64,000 nucleotides of DNA. It comes from Emiliania huxleyi CCMP1516. Its lineage: Eukaryota; Haptophyta; Isochrysidales; Noelaerhabdaceae. The DNA lies in contig NW_005195301.1 in NCBI RefSeq assembly GCF_000372725.1, positions 815,381-879,380 on the forward strand. Direction: 5' to 3'. A program made the position numbers and the translations under genes. The notes under the pieces are model-generated. The model had not been told where the DNA came from and did not search any database. It saw only the letters and a program-made list of their open reading frames with translations. This document shows, piece by piece, positions 20,623 through 30,764 of the stretch (position 1 is the stretch's first letter; each line of letters starts with the position of its first letter).

Positions 20623-22313
20623 ATGTCGGCAAACGGGAACAAGCCACACCCCGGCGGGCACGTGCGCCCGGCCTCAAAAGTCGATGTCGGAAACTACACG
20701 CCGACCAACATTCTCGTCACGGGCGGCGCGGGCTTCATCGCGTCTCACGTCGTCATCGGCCTGGTGGAGAAGTACCCACAGTACAAGGTGTGCTCAGCCC
20801 GCGACGGGTGCCCTGCCGCCGGCGCGGCTTGGCACCACCCGACAGGCGCGTGGGCGCTCTCCCCGGCGGCGGCGCAGGTGGTGTGTCTGGACAAGATGGA
20901 CTACTGCAGCAGCTTGCACAACCTCGACCAGGTCAAGGACAAGCCAAACTTCAGGATGGTCAAGGGGAATCTGCTCTCTGCGGACCTGATGAACTACGTC
21001 CTCGAGACCGAGCAGATCGACACCATCATCCATGCCGCCGCGCAGGTTGCCCTCCCCATCCCCTAACCTACCCGCCACGCCCGCCACACTGCGCCCCTCG
21101 CAGCGGGCGGCTCACTCGCTCACGCGCGCGCGCGCGCACGGCGCGCCCACTTGGCAGACGCACGTGGACAACTCGTTTGGCAACTCGTTCGCCTTCACGG
21201 AGAACAACGTCCTCGGCACGCACGTCCTCGTGGAGGCTGCGAAGAAGGCTGGCATCCGCCGCTTCATCCACGTATCGACCGACGAGGTGTACGGCTCCTC
21301 CTACTCCGAGGAGCCGAGCCGTAAGGAGGGGGACGTGCTCGAGCCGACCAACCCGTACGCGGCGACCAAGGCGGCCGCCGAGAACATCGCGCGATTGTAT
21401 TGGGGCATTTCGCCCCGCCGCCGGGGGAGCCCCCCCCCCCCCCCCCCCGAGCTGCGCCGTCCGCCTCCGCACCCCGCCGCCTCCTTACCCGCTGCCTCCT
21501 TACCCCCCGCCCCCCCCACTTCGCCGCAAGGTACTCGTTCAAGATGCCAATCATCGTCACGCGTGGCAATAACGTCTTTGGGCCGCACCAGTACCCCGAA
21601 AAGGCGCGCGCCGCACGCCCGCCGCCCCGCCCTCCGCGCCGCCGCGCCGCCGCGCCGCGCCCGAGCGCTGCCCGCCGTCTGTCCCTCAGGTGATCCCCAA
21701 GTTCGTGCGGCGGCTCGTCAACGGACTGCCGGCGGCTCGGCCGCGGCGGCGCTCCGGCCCCGCCGCACGGTTCTGCTCACGCCCGCCCCGTCCGAGCAGG
21801 TTTGCATCCACGGAGACGGCTCCAACTCGAGACACTTCATCTTTGTGACGGACGTCGCGAACGCGTTCGACACGATCATGCACAAGGGCGTGGACGGCGA
21901 GGTGTACAATATCGGCTGCGACGACGAGTTCACCAACCTCGAGGCTGCGGGCGACGCGCACGCGCAGGCCCCGCGACGCGCCCGCGCGACGCCCGCCGCG
22001 CGCCGCCCTGTAGGTTGCGAAGAAGCTCGTGCAGGCGGTCACGCCCGGCATCAGCGACGAGGAGGTTGCCGCGCAGATCACGCACGTGGAGGACCGCGCC
22101 TTCAACGACGTGCGCTACTACATCGACTCGAGCAAGCTGCAGGCGCTCGGTTGGAAGTGCCAGGTCAGCTTCGAGGAGGGGCTCAAGCGGTGCGTCGACT
22201 GGTACAAAGCCGTCGACAAGAACTGGTGGCCGATCGGGACAGACTCGGCGCTCGCCCCCCACCCCGTAAAGCCCAAGGACGCATCACCGTGTGAAGTCAT
22301 CAAGGGCAACTGA
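20623..22313 (+). CDS. TGDS: dTDP-D-glucose 4,6-dehydratase-like SDR (nucleotide-sugar dehydratase)
   Basis: Extended short-chain dehydrogenase that oxidises and dehydrates an NDP-glucose to the 4-keto-6-deoxy sugar, an entry step to deoxysugars such as rhamnose; NAD-dependent, cytosolic. Seven exons, all in phase: 20623-20787, 20878-21045, 21158-21396, 21531-21603, 21690-21731, 21800-21943, 22014-22313, giving 376 residues, about the usual length. Seen: the Rossmann motif ILVTGGAGFIASHV; IDTIIHAAAQ; STDEVYG; catalytic NPYAATKAAAE (YxxxK); TRGNNVFGPHQYPEK; GDGSNSRHFIFVTD. Introns 4-6 have GC donors (21604, 21732, 21944). Intron 3 duplicates GTAYT at its borders. TGDS versus a rhamnose-synthase dehydratase domain is not separable by eye. 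Confidence 0.88.
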
Positions 22314-23690
22314 CAGCAGCAGCCAAAGCCACGTTGAGTCAGCGAGGGAAGTTCTGATATGTACTGCATGAGTATGAATCGAATAAGTGTGTACTGTTGT
22401 ACCTCAAGGTACGAGATTTGTACATAGCGCTCTTGTTTGGGGCTCTTGGGCGCAGCAGCTCACAGCCCTATTTTTGGAGCACTTGGATATTTTTGGTCGC
22501 GACGTTTTTGGTGCTAAAAATGCGCATTTTTTTTATTTTTGTCGAGCGGCCGCACATTGCTCGGTACCCCCCCCCCTGCACTTCTAAGCCCGTCCCTGCT
22601 GCTAGGGGGCTGACCCCCCCAGCAGCAGAGCGCTGCTGGGGGGGGGGGGGGGGCGACCTCCCCCAGCAGCAGAGAGCGCACTGGACCCAGCTCCCGCCTC
22701 CCGCCGCCCCCCCGCTCCCGCCCCCTCGGCTCGTGTTTGAGCGGTACGCTCTCGGAGGCGGTTGTGTTCACCGCGCCTTCGAGCCCAATACACCTTCGTC
22801 GTGTCGAGTGCTGGCGTTTCACTAAAGACTTGTGACCATGTGAGTCTATCTTGTACTACCACACATAGGCGCGTATAGTGAGCCACTCACTCGGGCGTCT
22901 CGGCTGACGTTGATCGATCAGCGCTGATCTCTCTAGCCTATCGGCCCACCCGCTCGATCCTCGGATCGCTCGCTTGTCGCAAATCGATCGACTGAGCTGT
23001 CATCTCCGCGGCCTTTTCTTTTTTCGAAAACGCGCGCGCGCCCGTCGCGGCAAAACTGTCAGGTCCGCCGCGACGCGTCGCCGCAATGGCGGGCAGAGGC
23101 GCCGCGAGGCATGAGAGGCGTAGAAGAGTTCGAAGAGGATCACGAGGAGGGCGATGACGAGCACCTCTGTGTCGCTGGCGTGGTCGTTGCCGGACTCGAC
23201 GAACCTCTCGCCCGATAAGGTGATGGCAGGCAGAAGTTTTTCTCCTGCGTAGGCGCGCGAGCGAGCGTCAGCGCGCCGAGGGCCACTGCGTGTCACTGCA
23301 CCCACGTTGGAGCCGCGCGCACCGGGTCGGCCAGGAAGAGCATCGCCGAGGGAAGCGACGAGCGCCCGGGGAGCACGGGGCAGCGCCGCGTCCGAGCCCC
23401 AGGTCTGCCCAAGTACCTATCCACCATCTGGACATGTTCAGGTCCAAGCTGGCATGGCCGACTCGGGGTACCCCGCGCGACCCGGGCGACTCGATGGCCG
23501 CCTCCGCGGCGGCGGCGGCTGCAGCTCCATCGCCAGGGCCAAGCAGTCCGGGCCCTGAGGCCCCCAAGCAGTGCAAACATCCATCGCTTCCATGCCTCGA
23601 GGAGCGATCTACCGGTTGTCACCGTCATCATAGACGCCGAACGAAAACGCCTCTCAAACGCCTCGAGATTCAGTTTGGGTTTGGGGCTTG
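22314..23690. other. Intergenic, no supported gene
   Basis: Holds C and G homopolymers (22569-22654), a hairpin CCCCCAGCAGCAG...CTGCTGGGGG (about 22614-22645) and the palindrome GATCAGCGCTGATC near 22917. No frame with family support. Confidence 0.4.
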
Positions 23691-23698
23691 GAAAATGA

Positions 23699-26122
23699 AT
23701 GTTTAAGTGGACCATTTCACCCACTATCCGAAGGGCACAAGGGAGTGTCCAGCTTGATTCGTTTCATTTTAAAAATCAGGGACCACTGGCGCGCGCTGGC
23801 ACTAACACAGTGAGTACACACACACACAGGTTCACCACAAGAAGACGAATTATGAAAACCAAAGGCGGCTCGGCCGCAAGCTGGTCCCCCCCCACGGCAG
23901 CAACCTCGTCCCCCCTTTCTCGAGACGTTATACGGCAGCAAGCTCGTCCCCCTTTCCCGGCAATTCCCCGAGACCGTATTATGTTTCGGATCGATCGGAT
24001 TGCTCCAAACTTGCGAAAAGTCACCAGCTCTGACCGCGAAATGCTGGAGCTCTGTGCGGCGCCCCTGGCCTCGCCCCTGGGAGGTCCATGCGACCTCAAT
24101 GCACAGGTCTTCCGCGACCCGCACATCAGCTTTGCGCATGGAGGCTCCGCCGACCTCCGCGGCCGCCACAACGCGCTGTACAACTTTCTGTCTGCGCCAG
24201 ACATCTCAGTCAATGTGAAGACGGAGGAGTCCGTGTTCAAGTTGCATGGTGGCGCTCTCACAGTCAACGGTTCCTTCCTCACCGAGGCGCACATTTTTGC
24301 GCGCTTCGCTCACCAGCGGAGTGCGACCGCCTCGTTCTGGGCCTCAGAACTCGACGAGGGCAACTTTGGATGGCAGGTGGTGAATGGCACGTGCGTCGGC
24401 CGCCCCTTCAAATTCGGATTCCATGGCCACAAGACATGCTTTGACCTCGCAATGTCGATGGATTACTCGAGCGCCACCTTTGTCTTCCAAAACTGGACGA
24501 TGACCGTGCATGGCATGCGCTCCTGCGAGGGCTGCCTGGTTGTTGGCCCGGAGCATCGTCTCGACATAGGCTTCTCCGCACGCGGTGAACCGTCTCGCGA
24601 CAAGCCACACGGCATCATCGGCCAGTCGTATGCCACACCGGGTCGCGCGCGGCACGGCAACAAAGACATCTACCCGTGGGCGGGATACTACACCACCCGC
24701 GCCCAGGCCGAAGGCGCCATCGAGGGCACGGTCTCAGATTACGAGGTGGCGAGCACGCACGCGACCGAGTACGCTTTTTCGCGCTTCAATGCAGCAAAGG
24801 GAGACCCCACGTCTGTGGAGGATATCACAGACAGAGTGGTCGACGCGTCGTCGATCGATCGCGTCGCCGACCCAGCCATGGAAACGGAGCGACGGCGACT
24901 ATCTGAGGCACCCTGCCCGCCTCCGTCCGCCGGTGGGGACAGTGCGGTTGCAGCACCGCCACCGCCAGAACCGCCATCCCTTCCACCACCTCTCCAACCA
25001 CCGCTCGATCCCATAGCGGCGACAGGGCCATACGCGTGGTTCAAGGAGGGCCGCTTCGATCTTGACAACTTGGTGTGGCCAGACGAGGCGAACCACCCCA
25101 GCGGAGATAGGCACGACGCGGAGCTCATTTCACAAAGCGACAAGTGCAACGCCAACTGTGCCTCCAACACCAATGGCCTGCAGAACTCCGTGAACGATCC
25201 ACAGGACGTGATCAATCAAGGAAAGCCGGGCGTGGTCGCTCTGCGGGGCGAGATCGGTCTCAGCAGCCCTACATGCGGTGCGCTAGCGAACGACGGGTTC
25301 AAAGACACTTACACGGACGGCGTGGACTTTGGCAACGTGCTGCAGAAAGAGTACACCATGTGCTCCATCACCCGCTACTGGAAAAAGGATGGCTACCCGG
25401 GGCGCGTAGGGCCGGGGTGCAGGGACGATGTCCTGACCGGCCAAACAGATAGATGCACCAACGCCCAAACCGGGCCGCCTTATGATATGAAGCTCGAAGG
25501 TTGCATCCGATCTGTATACGGCCACTCGGGCCAAACCGTTGGCATCAACCGGGCGGGTTACAGCCAGTCAGGAGGCTGCTCATGGGGGCCCAACTGCAAC
25601 ATTTTGGGGTCCTACGCTGACGTATGCTGGTGTGTCGGACAGAACGGCGGATGTGTCAACGTGCATCCACGGGCGGCATACAATCAAGTCGACGACAACA
25701 CCTACCAGTGGCTGGTGCTATGCGATCAGAACAGCGCCCCTACTACGCCTGGCGACTCCCAAATCAAGATCGCCAACAACGTCCAGTTTGCCAGCAACAC
25801 CGCTCAGGATGCCAACAACCAGATCAACGAGCCCATTCATCTCTACATCAATCCGAACTACAAGCAAAACCCTTCCAAGGGTTTCCCATCCCACTTTGAG
25901 GTGGTGGAGGTCATCACGTGGAACAGACCGCTCTCAAATGACGAGATGCGGGCAGTCTTCAAAGAGCTGTGGGTGACCAGGATGGGCAATGAAGACAGCT
26001 GCGATTGGTTCGACCCCTCGAACAACAAGCCACCTTTTGTGACACAGGGGGGGCTGGGCACGCACCACGGTAGGTGTGATAACTTCCCGGATGAAGGACG
26101 ATGCATCAACACTTTTCTGTAG
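23699..26122 (+). CDS. Intronless vWD-like/LamG-like extracellular-type protein
   Basis: One uninterrupted frame of 807 codons; the true start may be a later Met (for example at 23981, MFRIDRIAPNLRKV). The N-terminal part has DPHISFAHGGSADLRGRHNA and LYNFLSAPDISVNVKTEES, then NGSFLTEAHIFARF, a vWF-D-like pattern seen in algal surface proteins. A Pro-rich linker lies at about residues 400-440. The C-terminal half is Cys-rich (TMCSITRYWKK, CIRSVYGHSG, CWCVGQNGGCVN) and ends with FEVVEVITWNRPLSNDEM, the closing strand pattern of LamG/concanavalin-like domains. No convincing signal peptide at the first Met. Base composition is clearly less GC-biased than its neighbours, and it has no intron or introner in 2.4 kb. 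The first ~110 bp overlap pieces of dispersed repeats (23735-23815). Role unknown; probably cell-surface or secreted. Confidence 0.7.
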   Translation: MFKWTISPTIRRAQGSVQLDSFHFKNQGPLARAGTNTVSTHTHRFTTRRRIMKTKGGSAASWSPPTAATSSPLSRDVIRQQARPPFPAIPRDRIMFRIDRIAPNLRKVTSSDREMLELCAAPLASPLGGPCDLNAQVFRDPHISFAHGGSADLRGRHNALYNFLSAPDISVNVKTEESVFKLHGGALTVNGSFLTEAHIFARFAHQRSATASFWASELDEGNFGWQVVNGTCVGRPFKFGFHGHKTCFDLAMSMDYSSATFVFQNWTMTVHGMRSCEGCLVVGPEHRLDIGFSARGEPSRDKPHGIIGQSYATPGRARHGNKDIYPWAGYYTTRAQAEGAIEGTVSDYEVASTHATEYAFSRFNAAKGDPTSVEDITDRVVDASSIDRVADPAMETERRRLSEAPCPPPSAGGDSAVAAPPPPEPPSLPPPLQPPLDPIAATGPYAWFKEGRFDLDNLVWPDEANHPSGDRHDAELISQSDKCNANCASNTNGLQNSVNDPQDVINQGKPGVVALRGEIGLSSPTCGALANDGFKDTYTDGVDFGNVLQKEYTMCSITRYWKKDGYPGRVGPGCRDDVLTGQTDRCTNAQTGPPYDMKLEGCIRSVYGHSGQTVGINRAGYSQSGGCSWGPNCNILGSYADVCWCVGQNGGCVNVHPRAAYNQVDDNTYQWLVLCDQNSAPTTPGDSQIKIANNVQFASNTAQDANNQINEPIHLYINPNYKQNPSKGFPSHFEVVEVITWNRPLSNDEMRAVFKELWVTRMGNEDSCDWFDPSNNKPPFVTQGGLGTHHGRCDNFPDEGRCINTFL

Positions 26123-26853
26123 GTGACTCCTTACCCGAGTTGGCGACGTATGTTTTTCCGACTATTTGACCATTCGCCCTATTCAGCAGGTCCCGCGGCA
26201 CGACGGCTCTCTAGATTACAACGATTGATTTGCTGTGGGTTCACTCTGTGGGGTGGTGGTTTTTGAGAACCCCTGCCATTTTTGCAAAAAATCATTCCGG
26301 TCCAAAGAGCTCCCGTCGACAACGCGAAATGTGACGACGGTTCCGTACAGTGTGAAGAGTCGAGGCAGGAAACTTCTGCAGTAGCCAGGACGATCCGTCT
26401 TGCGCAGCAGGGTGTACTCTGAGGGTGTGAGGGTGGGTGTAGAGGATGTAGCGAGTGGAGCGCTGTAGAGCTGTAGAGCTGTAGAGCGCTGTAGAGCTGT
26501 AGAGCTGTTAGAGCGCTGTAGAGCTGTAGAGCTCTAGATCCGGCGCCCCTCCGCCTCTTCCGATTCCACGGCCGCCCCGGCACGAAAGAGTCGGAGAGCG
26601 AGAGAAGAGAGCCAAATGCCAAAAATCGCGTAAATAAACATACAGACAGGACACACAGGACATAGGAAGCAGCTCCCGCACGCCGCAGCCTCGGAGGGCT
26701 CGGCGCACGCAACCCACATAGCCACGGACACATGGCATGGAAGAGGAGGCGAGCTCTGGCGAGGTACTTCCAGCCTGCTGTGGTTGTGTGGAAACAGCTC
26801 ACGCAGAGGCTCTCCTGGGCCCGTGAGGCGTGGGAGTGCCTTGCCAAGGCGAG

Positions 26854-28005
26854 CTAGACGGCAGGAGCAGCCCAGAACGCTCGTCTACACGGGCTTAGGC
26901 GCTGCTCGCTGGCGCTAGACGGGCCTGTCCACCTCGACGAGAGGTGCTGCGCACAGTCGAGAGCCGCAGCGCTCGCGAGGAGCGGCACGCAGAAGGGGTG
27001 CTCGATCGTGGGCAGAGGGAACGTCAGCCGCCCACCCCCAAAGTGCAGCGGCAGCGGCGGGTGTAAGAAGCACCACAGCGAAGCCGGGGTTGGAGCCGGA
27101 GGGGCCCAGAGTACCGCATCAGCACAGAGCGCGAGTAGCAGCAGCAGGGCGACCGTGAGCCATTTTGGCGCGGGCGCGAGATGGCCGCTTCCCGACACGG
27201 CGACGACGCGCTGGCCAGCCAAAGCCTCGATCTTCTTCGGCAGCAGCTGTAGCTGCGTGTCGCCGTGGCCCAACCTGCCAAAGGCTCCGCGGCCCCAGCT
27301 CCAGACGGCACCGCTGACGGTGAGGGCGAGGCTGTGCTCCACTCCCGCCGAAATAGCGACGACACGCTGGCCTGCCAAGGCCGCAATCTTCGTCGGCTGC
27401 CACTGGTCCTGATCGTCGCCGTGGCCCAGCGCGCCCAAGTATCCCTGGCCCCAGCTCCAGACAGCGCCGCCGGCGGTGAGGGCGAGGCTGTGGTATGTTC
27501 CCACCGACACGCTCACGGCGCGCTCACCACTCAGCGTCGACGGGAGCCGCGTCGGCGTGTTGAGCCGCCTCACGCCCTCGCCGTGGCCGAGTAGTCCTGG
27601 AAAGAAGGGCGGCGTATTGCCGCACGACGAGAGCCGCCCCTCGCCGACGATGAAGACGCTGTGATACTGGCCTGCCGCCGCCCTCGCCGGCGGGTTGGAC
27701 TCGCACAGCAGCGCCGAATAGCACAGCCACCGCACGGCGCAGCCCTCACCCTCTGGCTGCGCCGGCAGCTCGAAGCCGCGCTCTTGCGCCCACAAGCGGA
27801 TGGCCTCTAGCGCAAGCGAGGCGTGGGAGAGGAGCGAGACGGCCGCGACGCGAGCGATGTCGGCGGGGTCGCAGCGAGAGAAGGTGCGCACGAGGAGGTC
27901 CGTGGGGAGGTCGAGGAGGCGGGCGGGCGGCGGCGTGTCTGGAGAGGGAGCGGCGGTGGAGGCCAAGGCGAGGCGGCGCGAGCGGCGGCGCGGCGGGGTG
28001 GACAT
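26854..28005 (-). CDS. F-box plus RCC1-repeat protein
   Basis: Start taken at 28005 (MSTPPRRRSRRLALAS), since upstream codons lie in the AT-rich promoter. An F-box (ARLLDLPTDLLVRTFSRCDP, about residues 30-60) suggests an SCF ubiquitin-ligase adaptor. RCC1-type repeats follow: SVGTYHSLALTAGGAVWSWG, HGDDQDQWQPTKIAALAGQR, ISAGVEHSLALTVSGAVWSW and HGDTQLQLLPKKIEALAGQR. After RVVAVSGSG the repeat pattern stops and the last ~110 residues look unlike RCC1, so a missed intron or a decayed 3' end is possible. Shares a 92-bp divergent promoter with the membrane-protein gene at 28098. Confidence 0.75.
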   Translation of the reverse strand: MSTPPRRRSRRLALASTAAPSPDTPPPARLLDLPTDLLVRTFSRCDPADIARVAAVSLLSHASLALEAIRLWAQERGFELPAQPEGEGCAVRWLCYSALLCESNPPARAAAGQYHSVFIVGEGRLSSCGNTPPFFPGLLGHGEGVRRLNTPTRLPSTLSGERAVSVSVGTYHSLALTAGGAVWSWGQGYLGALGHGDDQDQWQPTKIAALAGQRVVAISAGVEHSLALTVSGAVWSWGRGAFGRLGHGDTQLQLLPKKIEALAGQRVVAVSGSGHLAPAPKWLTVALLLLLALCADAVLWAPPAPTPASLWCFLHPPLPLHFGGGRLTFPLPTIEHPFCVPLLASAAALDCAQHLSSRWTGPSSASEQRLSPCRRAFWAAPAV

Positions 28006-28097
28006 CGCGACGAAAAGAATTTTAAGGCGAACGAACAGAATTTGAGACATTCTGGGTTCAAAATGAAACGAATCGAGTGACTCTCCCTTGTGCCCCC
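28006..28097. promoter_or_regulatory. Putative bidirectional promoter (F-box/RCC1 and DUF4239 genes)
   Basis: Only 92 bp separate two divergent start codons. Contains AAAAGAATTTTAAGG near the minus gene. A block ending at the plus gene (AAATGAAACGAATCGAG, then ACTCTCCCTTGTGCCC) recurs in reverse complement at 23735-23785 in front of the intronless gene. Confidence 0.5.
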
Positions 28098-28963
28098 ATG
28101 CCGCGCGCAGTTCTCCTCCTGCTCCTGTCGCCGAGCAGCAGCGCTCTTCGCGTGGGCCCCGTGAGCTTCACCAACATCTTCTCTGACACCGCTCTTCGCG
28201 CGCAAACGCAGAGCGTGCGTTCGGCCCCCAGCACTCGTCTCGACACAGAGCGCGGTAGCACCGACCATCTCCTTGGCCCTTACTGCGCAGGTGCGCGGCC
28301 GGAGCTACGCAAACATGACCAAGTTATCGTCTTTCCGCGACCCCGTCGTGCGGACAGAGCTCAACACGCCGAGTGAGCTGCGGCAAGGCCCCGCGACGGC
28401 GTGGATCACGGCACCCTACCGCCTCTCCGTGCTCGCCGCCTGCTGGATGCTCTACCCTCCCTTGATCCTCTCGCTCCGATCGCTGCTGTCCCCGGCGACG
28501 CTGACGGGGGTGATGAACGCGGGGGGCATGCCCGGCGATGGCCTGCCGCTCGACGCGGGAGCCATCACCAGCGGATTCGCGCCCGCCATCTCGCTGCTCT
28601 ACGGCGCGTGGCTCGGCCTCACTTTCAACATCCTCGAGGGGAGGCTGGGCGAGCTGCGCCGCAGAGATGCCCCGAGATTCACCGAGATTACCCCCGAGAT
28701 TGCCCGAGGTCAGGCTCGGCGAGCTGCAGCGCACGGCGACCAAAGAGGCCTCCGAGCTCGGCGCCCTCGCGCGCCGGACGGCGATGCTGCTTGGGCCAGA
28801 CGAGAGGTCGTGCGGCGGTGTGTTGTGGGAGGCGGACGCGGGGAGTCCGAGATCACCCGAGATTGCTCGAGATCGCCCGAGATCACCCGAGATTGCCCGA
28901 GACTAGGCGGACGCGGGGAGACCGCTCTCGGCGACGCTGCTCGACGCGCGGCAAGGGGAAGAA

Positions 28964-29000
<37 letters not shown>

Positions 29001-30437
29001 TGGCTGATCTGGCCGTTGCCGAGGCTGCAGCGCGCGAGGAGGTGTTCTACACGATCTGGGAGCAGACGACGACACTCGCGGTGCGGGGAGATTGCACGAG
29101 ATTGCACGAGATGACACGAGATTGCACGACCCCGGGAGCAGTCACCTTTGTCAAGGCCATCCCCCCCCCTACTCCCTATCCCCCCCACTCCCTATCCCCC
29201 CCCCTCTACCCCCCTCACCCCTCGCGAAACGACCCTCGCGGTGCGGAGGAGCTGGGCATCACCGAGATTCGGCGAGATTCGGCGAGATTCGGCGAGATTA
29301 GGCGCGCGAGGGGACGGGGCTGAGATTGCACGAGGGCACACGAGATCGCACGAGATCGCACGAGATCGCACGAGATTAGGCGCGCTCCCGGGCGGAGGAG
29401 CTGGAGGACATCGCCAACGAGGACCTCTACCAGCGGTACTGCACCAGCCTGCTGCGGTGCGTCTCGCTGGCGCGGCTGCGCGAGGGCGGGGCCCTTCGGG
29501 CGGGCGTCGAGGGCCGCGCGGACACGTGCATCGACCGCGTCGATGCGCTGATTGAGCTGCGCGCGACGCGGCTGTCGCAGGCGGGGCAGGGAGAGGGGTG
29601 GCGAGATCACACGAGGTCCCACGAGATCACACGAGATCAGACGAGATCACACGAGATCGCACGAGATCACACGAGATCAGACGAGATCACACGAGATCGC
29701 ACGAGATCGCACGAGATCACACGAGATCAGACGAGATCACACGAGATCGCACGAGATCGCACGAGATCACACGAGATCACACGAGATCGCACGAGATCAG
29801 ACGAGATCACACGAGATCGCACGAGATCGCACGAGATCACACGAGATCACACGAGACCGCACGAGATCGCACGAGAGTCCTCTCTCAGGAGACCAAGTCG
29901 CTGCCGGCGGCGCACTTCTTCATCCTCTTCGTCTTCTCGCTGCAACTCCTCGTCTCCTTCCTCATCCCGCTCGCCGCGGCGCCGGCCACGGAGGACGACG
30001 TCGTGCTGCGCGGCGCGTCTGCCTTCCCCTGCTCGTGGCTGGTAATGAATCGTGGATGATGAGCCAATCGAGAGCTTGCGTAGGCGCGTTTGCCTTCTTC
30101 TCGGCGACCCCCGCTCCCCGCCCGACTGACGCGAGCGGGTTGATGCCTCCGTTGCATACCTGTCGCACATCTCGGGATGTAGGCGACCTACACGCTCGTC
30201 TTCAACTTCGCGGTCGACCTCAACGACCCCTTCACAGGCAACTACCAGATCCGCCGCTCCGCCATCAACGCCAACCTCGTCGCGACGCGCCGCTGCGTCG
30301 CCGCCGCCGTCGGCGACGAGCGCGCGAGGGAGTGGCAGCGCGACGACGACCGGATCGCCGTCGAGCGGAGGCGGAGGAGGAGAGAGCGAGCCGCTGCGGG
30401 CGTGGAGAGCGCAGCGGCGCAGTCGCCTGCTCTGTGA
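28098..30437 (+). CDS. DUF4239/bestrophin-like integral membrane protein
   Basis: Seven exons, all in phase: 28098-28214, 28291-28643, 28714-28831, 28907-29080, 29380-29580, 29889-30041, 30183-30437 (456 residues). N-terminal signal or targeting segment MPRAVLLLLLSPSSSALR. Membrane spans seen: LSVLAACWMLYPPLILSL, AISLLYGAWLGLTFNIL, HFFILFVFSLQLLVSFLIPL and TYTLVFNFAV. The last is followed by DLNDPFTGNYQIRRSAIN, matching the D-x-PF-G signature of DUF4239. The central soluble part has EDIANEDLYQRYCTSLLRCV. The pairing of two N-terminal and two C-terminal spans fits the family. Function in algae unknown; anion-channel-like roles have been proposed for related folds (inference). Introns 2, 3 and 5 are GC-AG with duplicated borders (RGCTSGGCGAGCTG; GCGGACGCGGGGAG). 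Confidence 0.7.
29598..29880 (+). repeat. (CACGAGATCG/A)n decamer array in intron
   Basis: Tandem 10-mers CACGAGATCG, CACGAGATCA and GACGAGATCA fill most of intron 29581-29888. Shorter relatives (GAGATTGCCC, GAGATCACCC) fill introns 28644-28713, 28832-28906, 29081-29379, 6509-6619 and 13591-13680. Confidence 0.9.
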
Positions 30438-30764
30438 GAGGGGCGAGCTCGAGCGTGGTGTCTGGTGAAGTCGTGCGACGTCACGCGACTGACAGAGTGT
30501 GTGTCTCGGAGTTTCGCCGCGCGTTCGAGCGCGTGGTCGGCGTGGTATGTGACTTTATGTTTGTATTACTGTTGTATTATCATTACCTTGGAGGCATCCC
30601 ACTTCCCCAGACCCCACAGACGCGCAGAGGATGCTCAGGGACAGTCACTTGCACGCGCGGCGGGGGTCGCACCCGGCGCTGGACCGCGTGTGTGTGCGCG
30701 AGCGTCTCGCACTTGTCCCTGGATGTGAAGGAGAGCCGCAGGTGAGCCAGGGAGCGCGTTCTTC

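Noticed and set aside
29552-30059. Frames rich in HEIARDRTRS repeats
   Set aside because: Intronic CACGAGATCG decamers.
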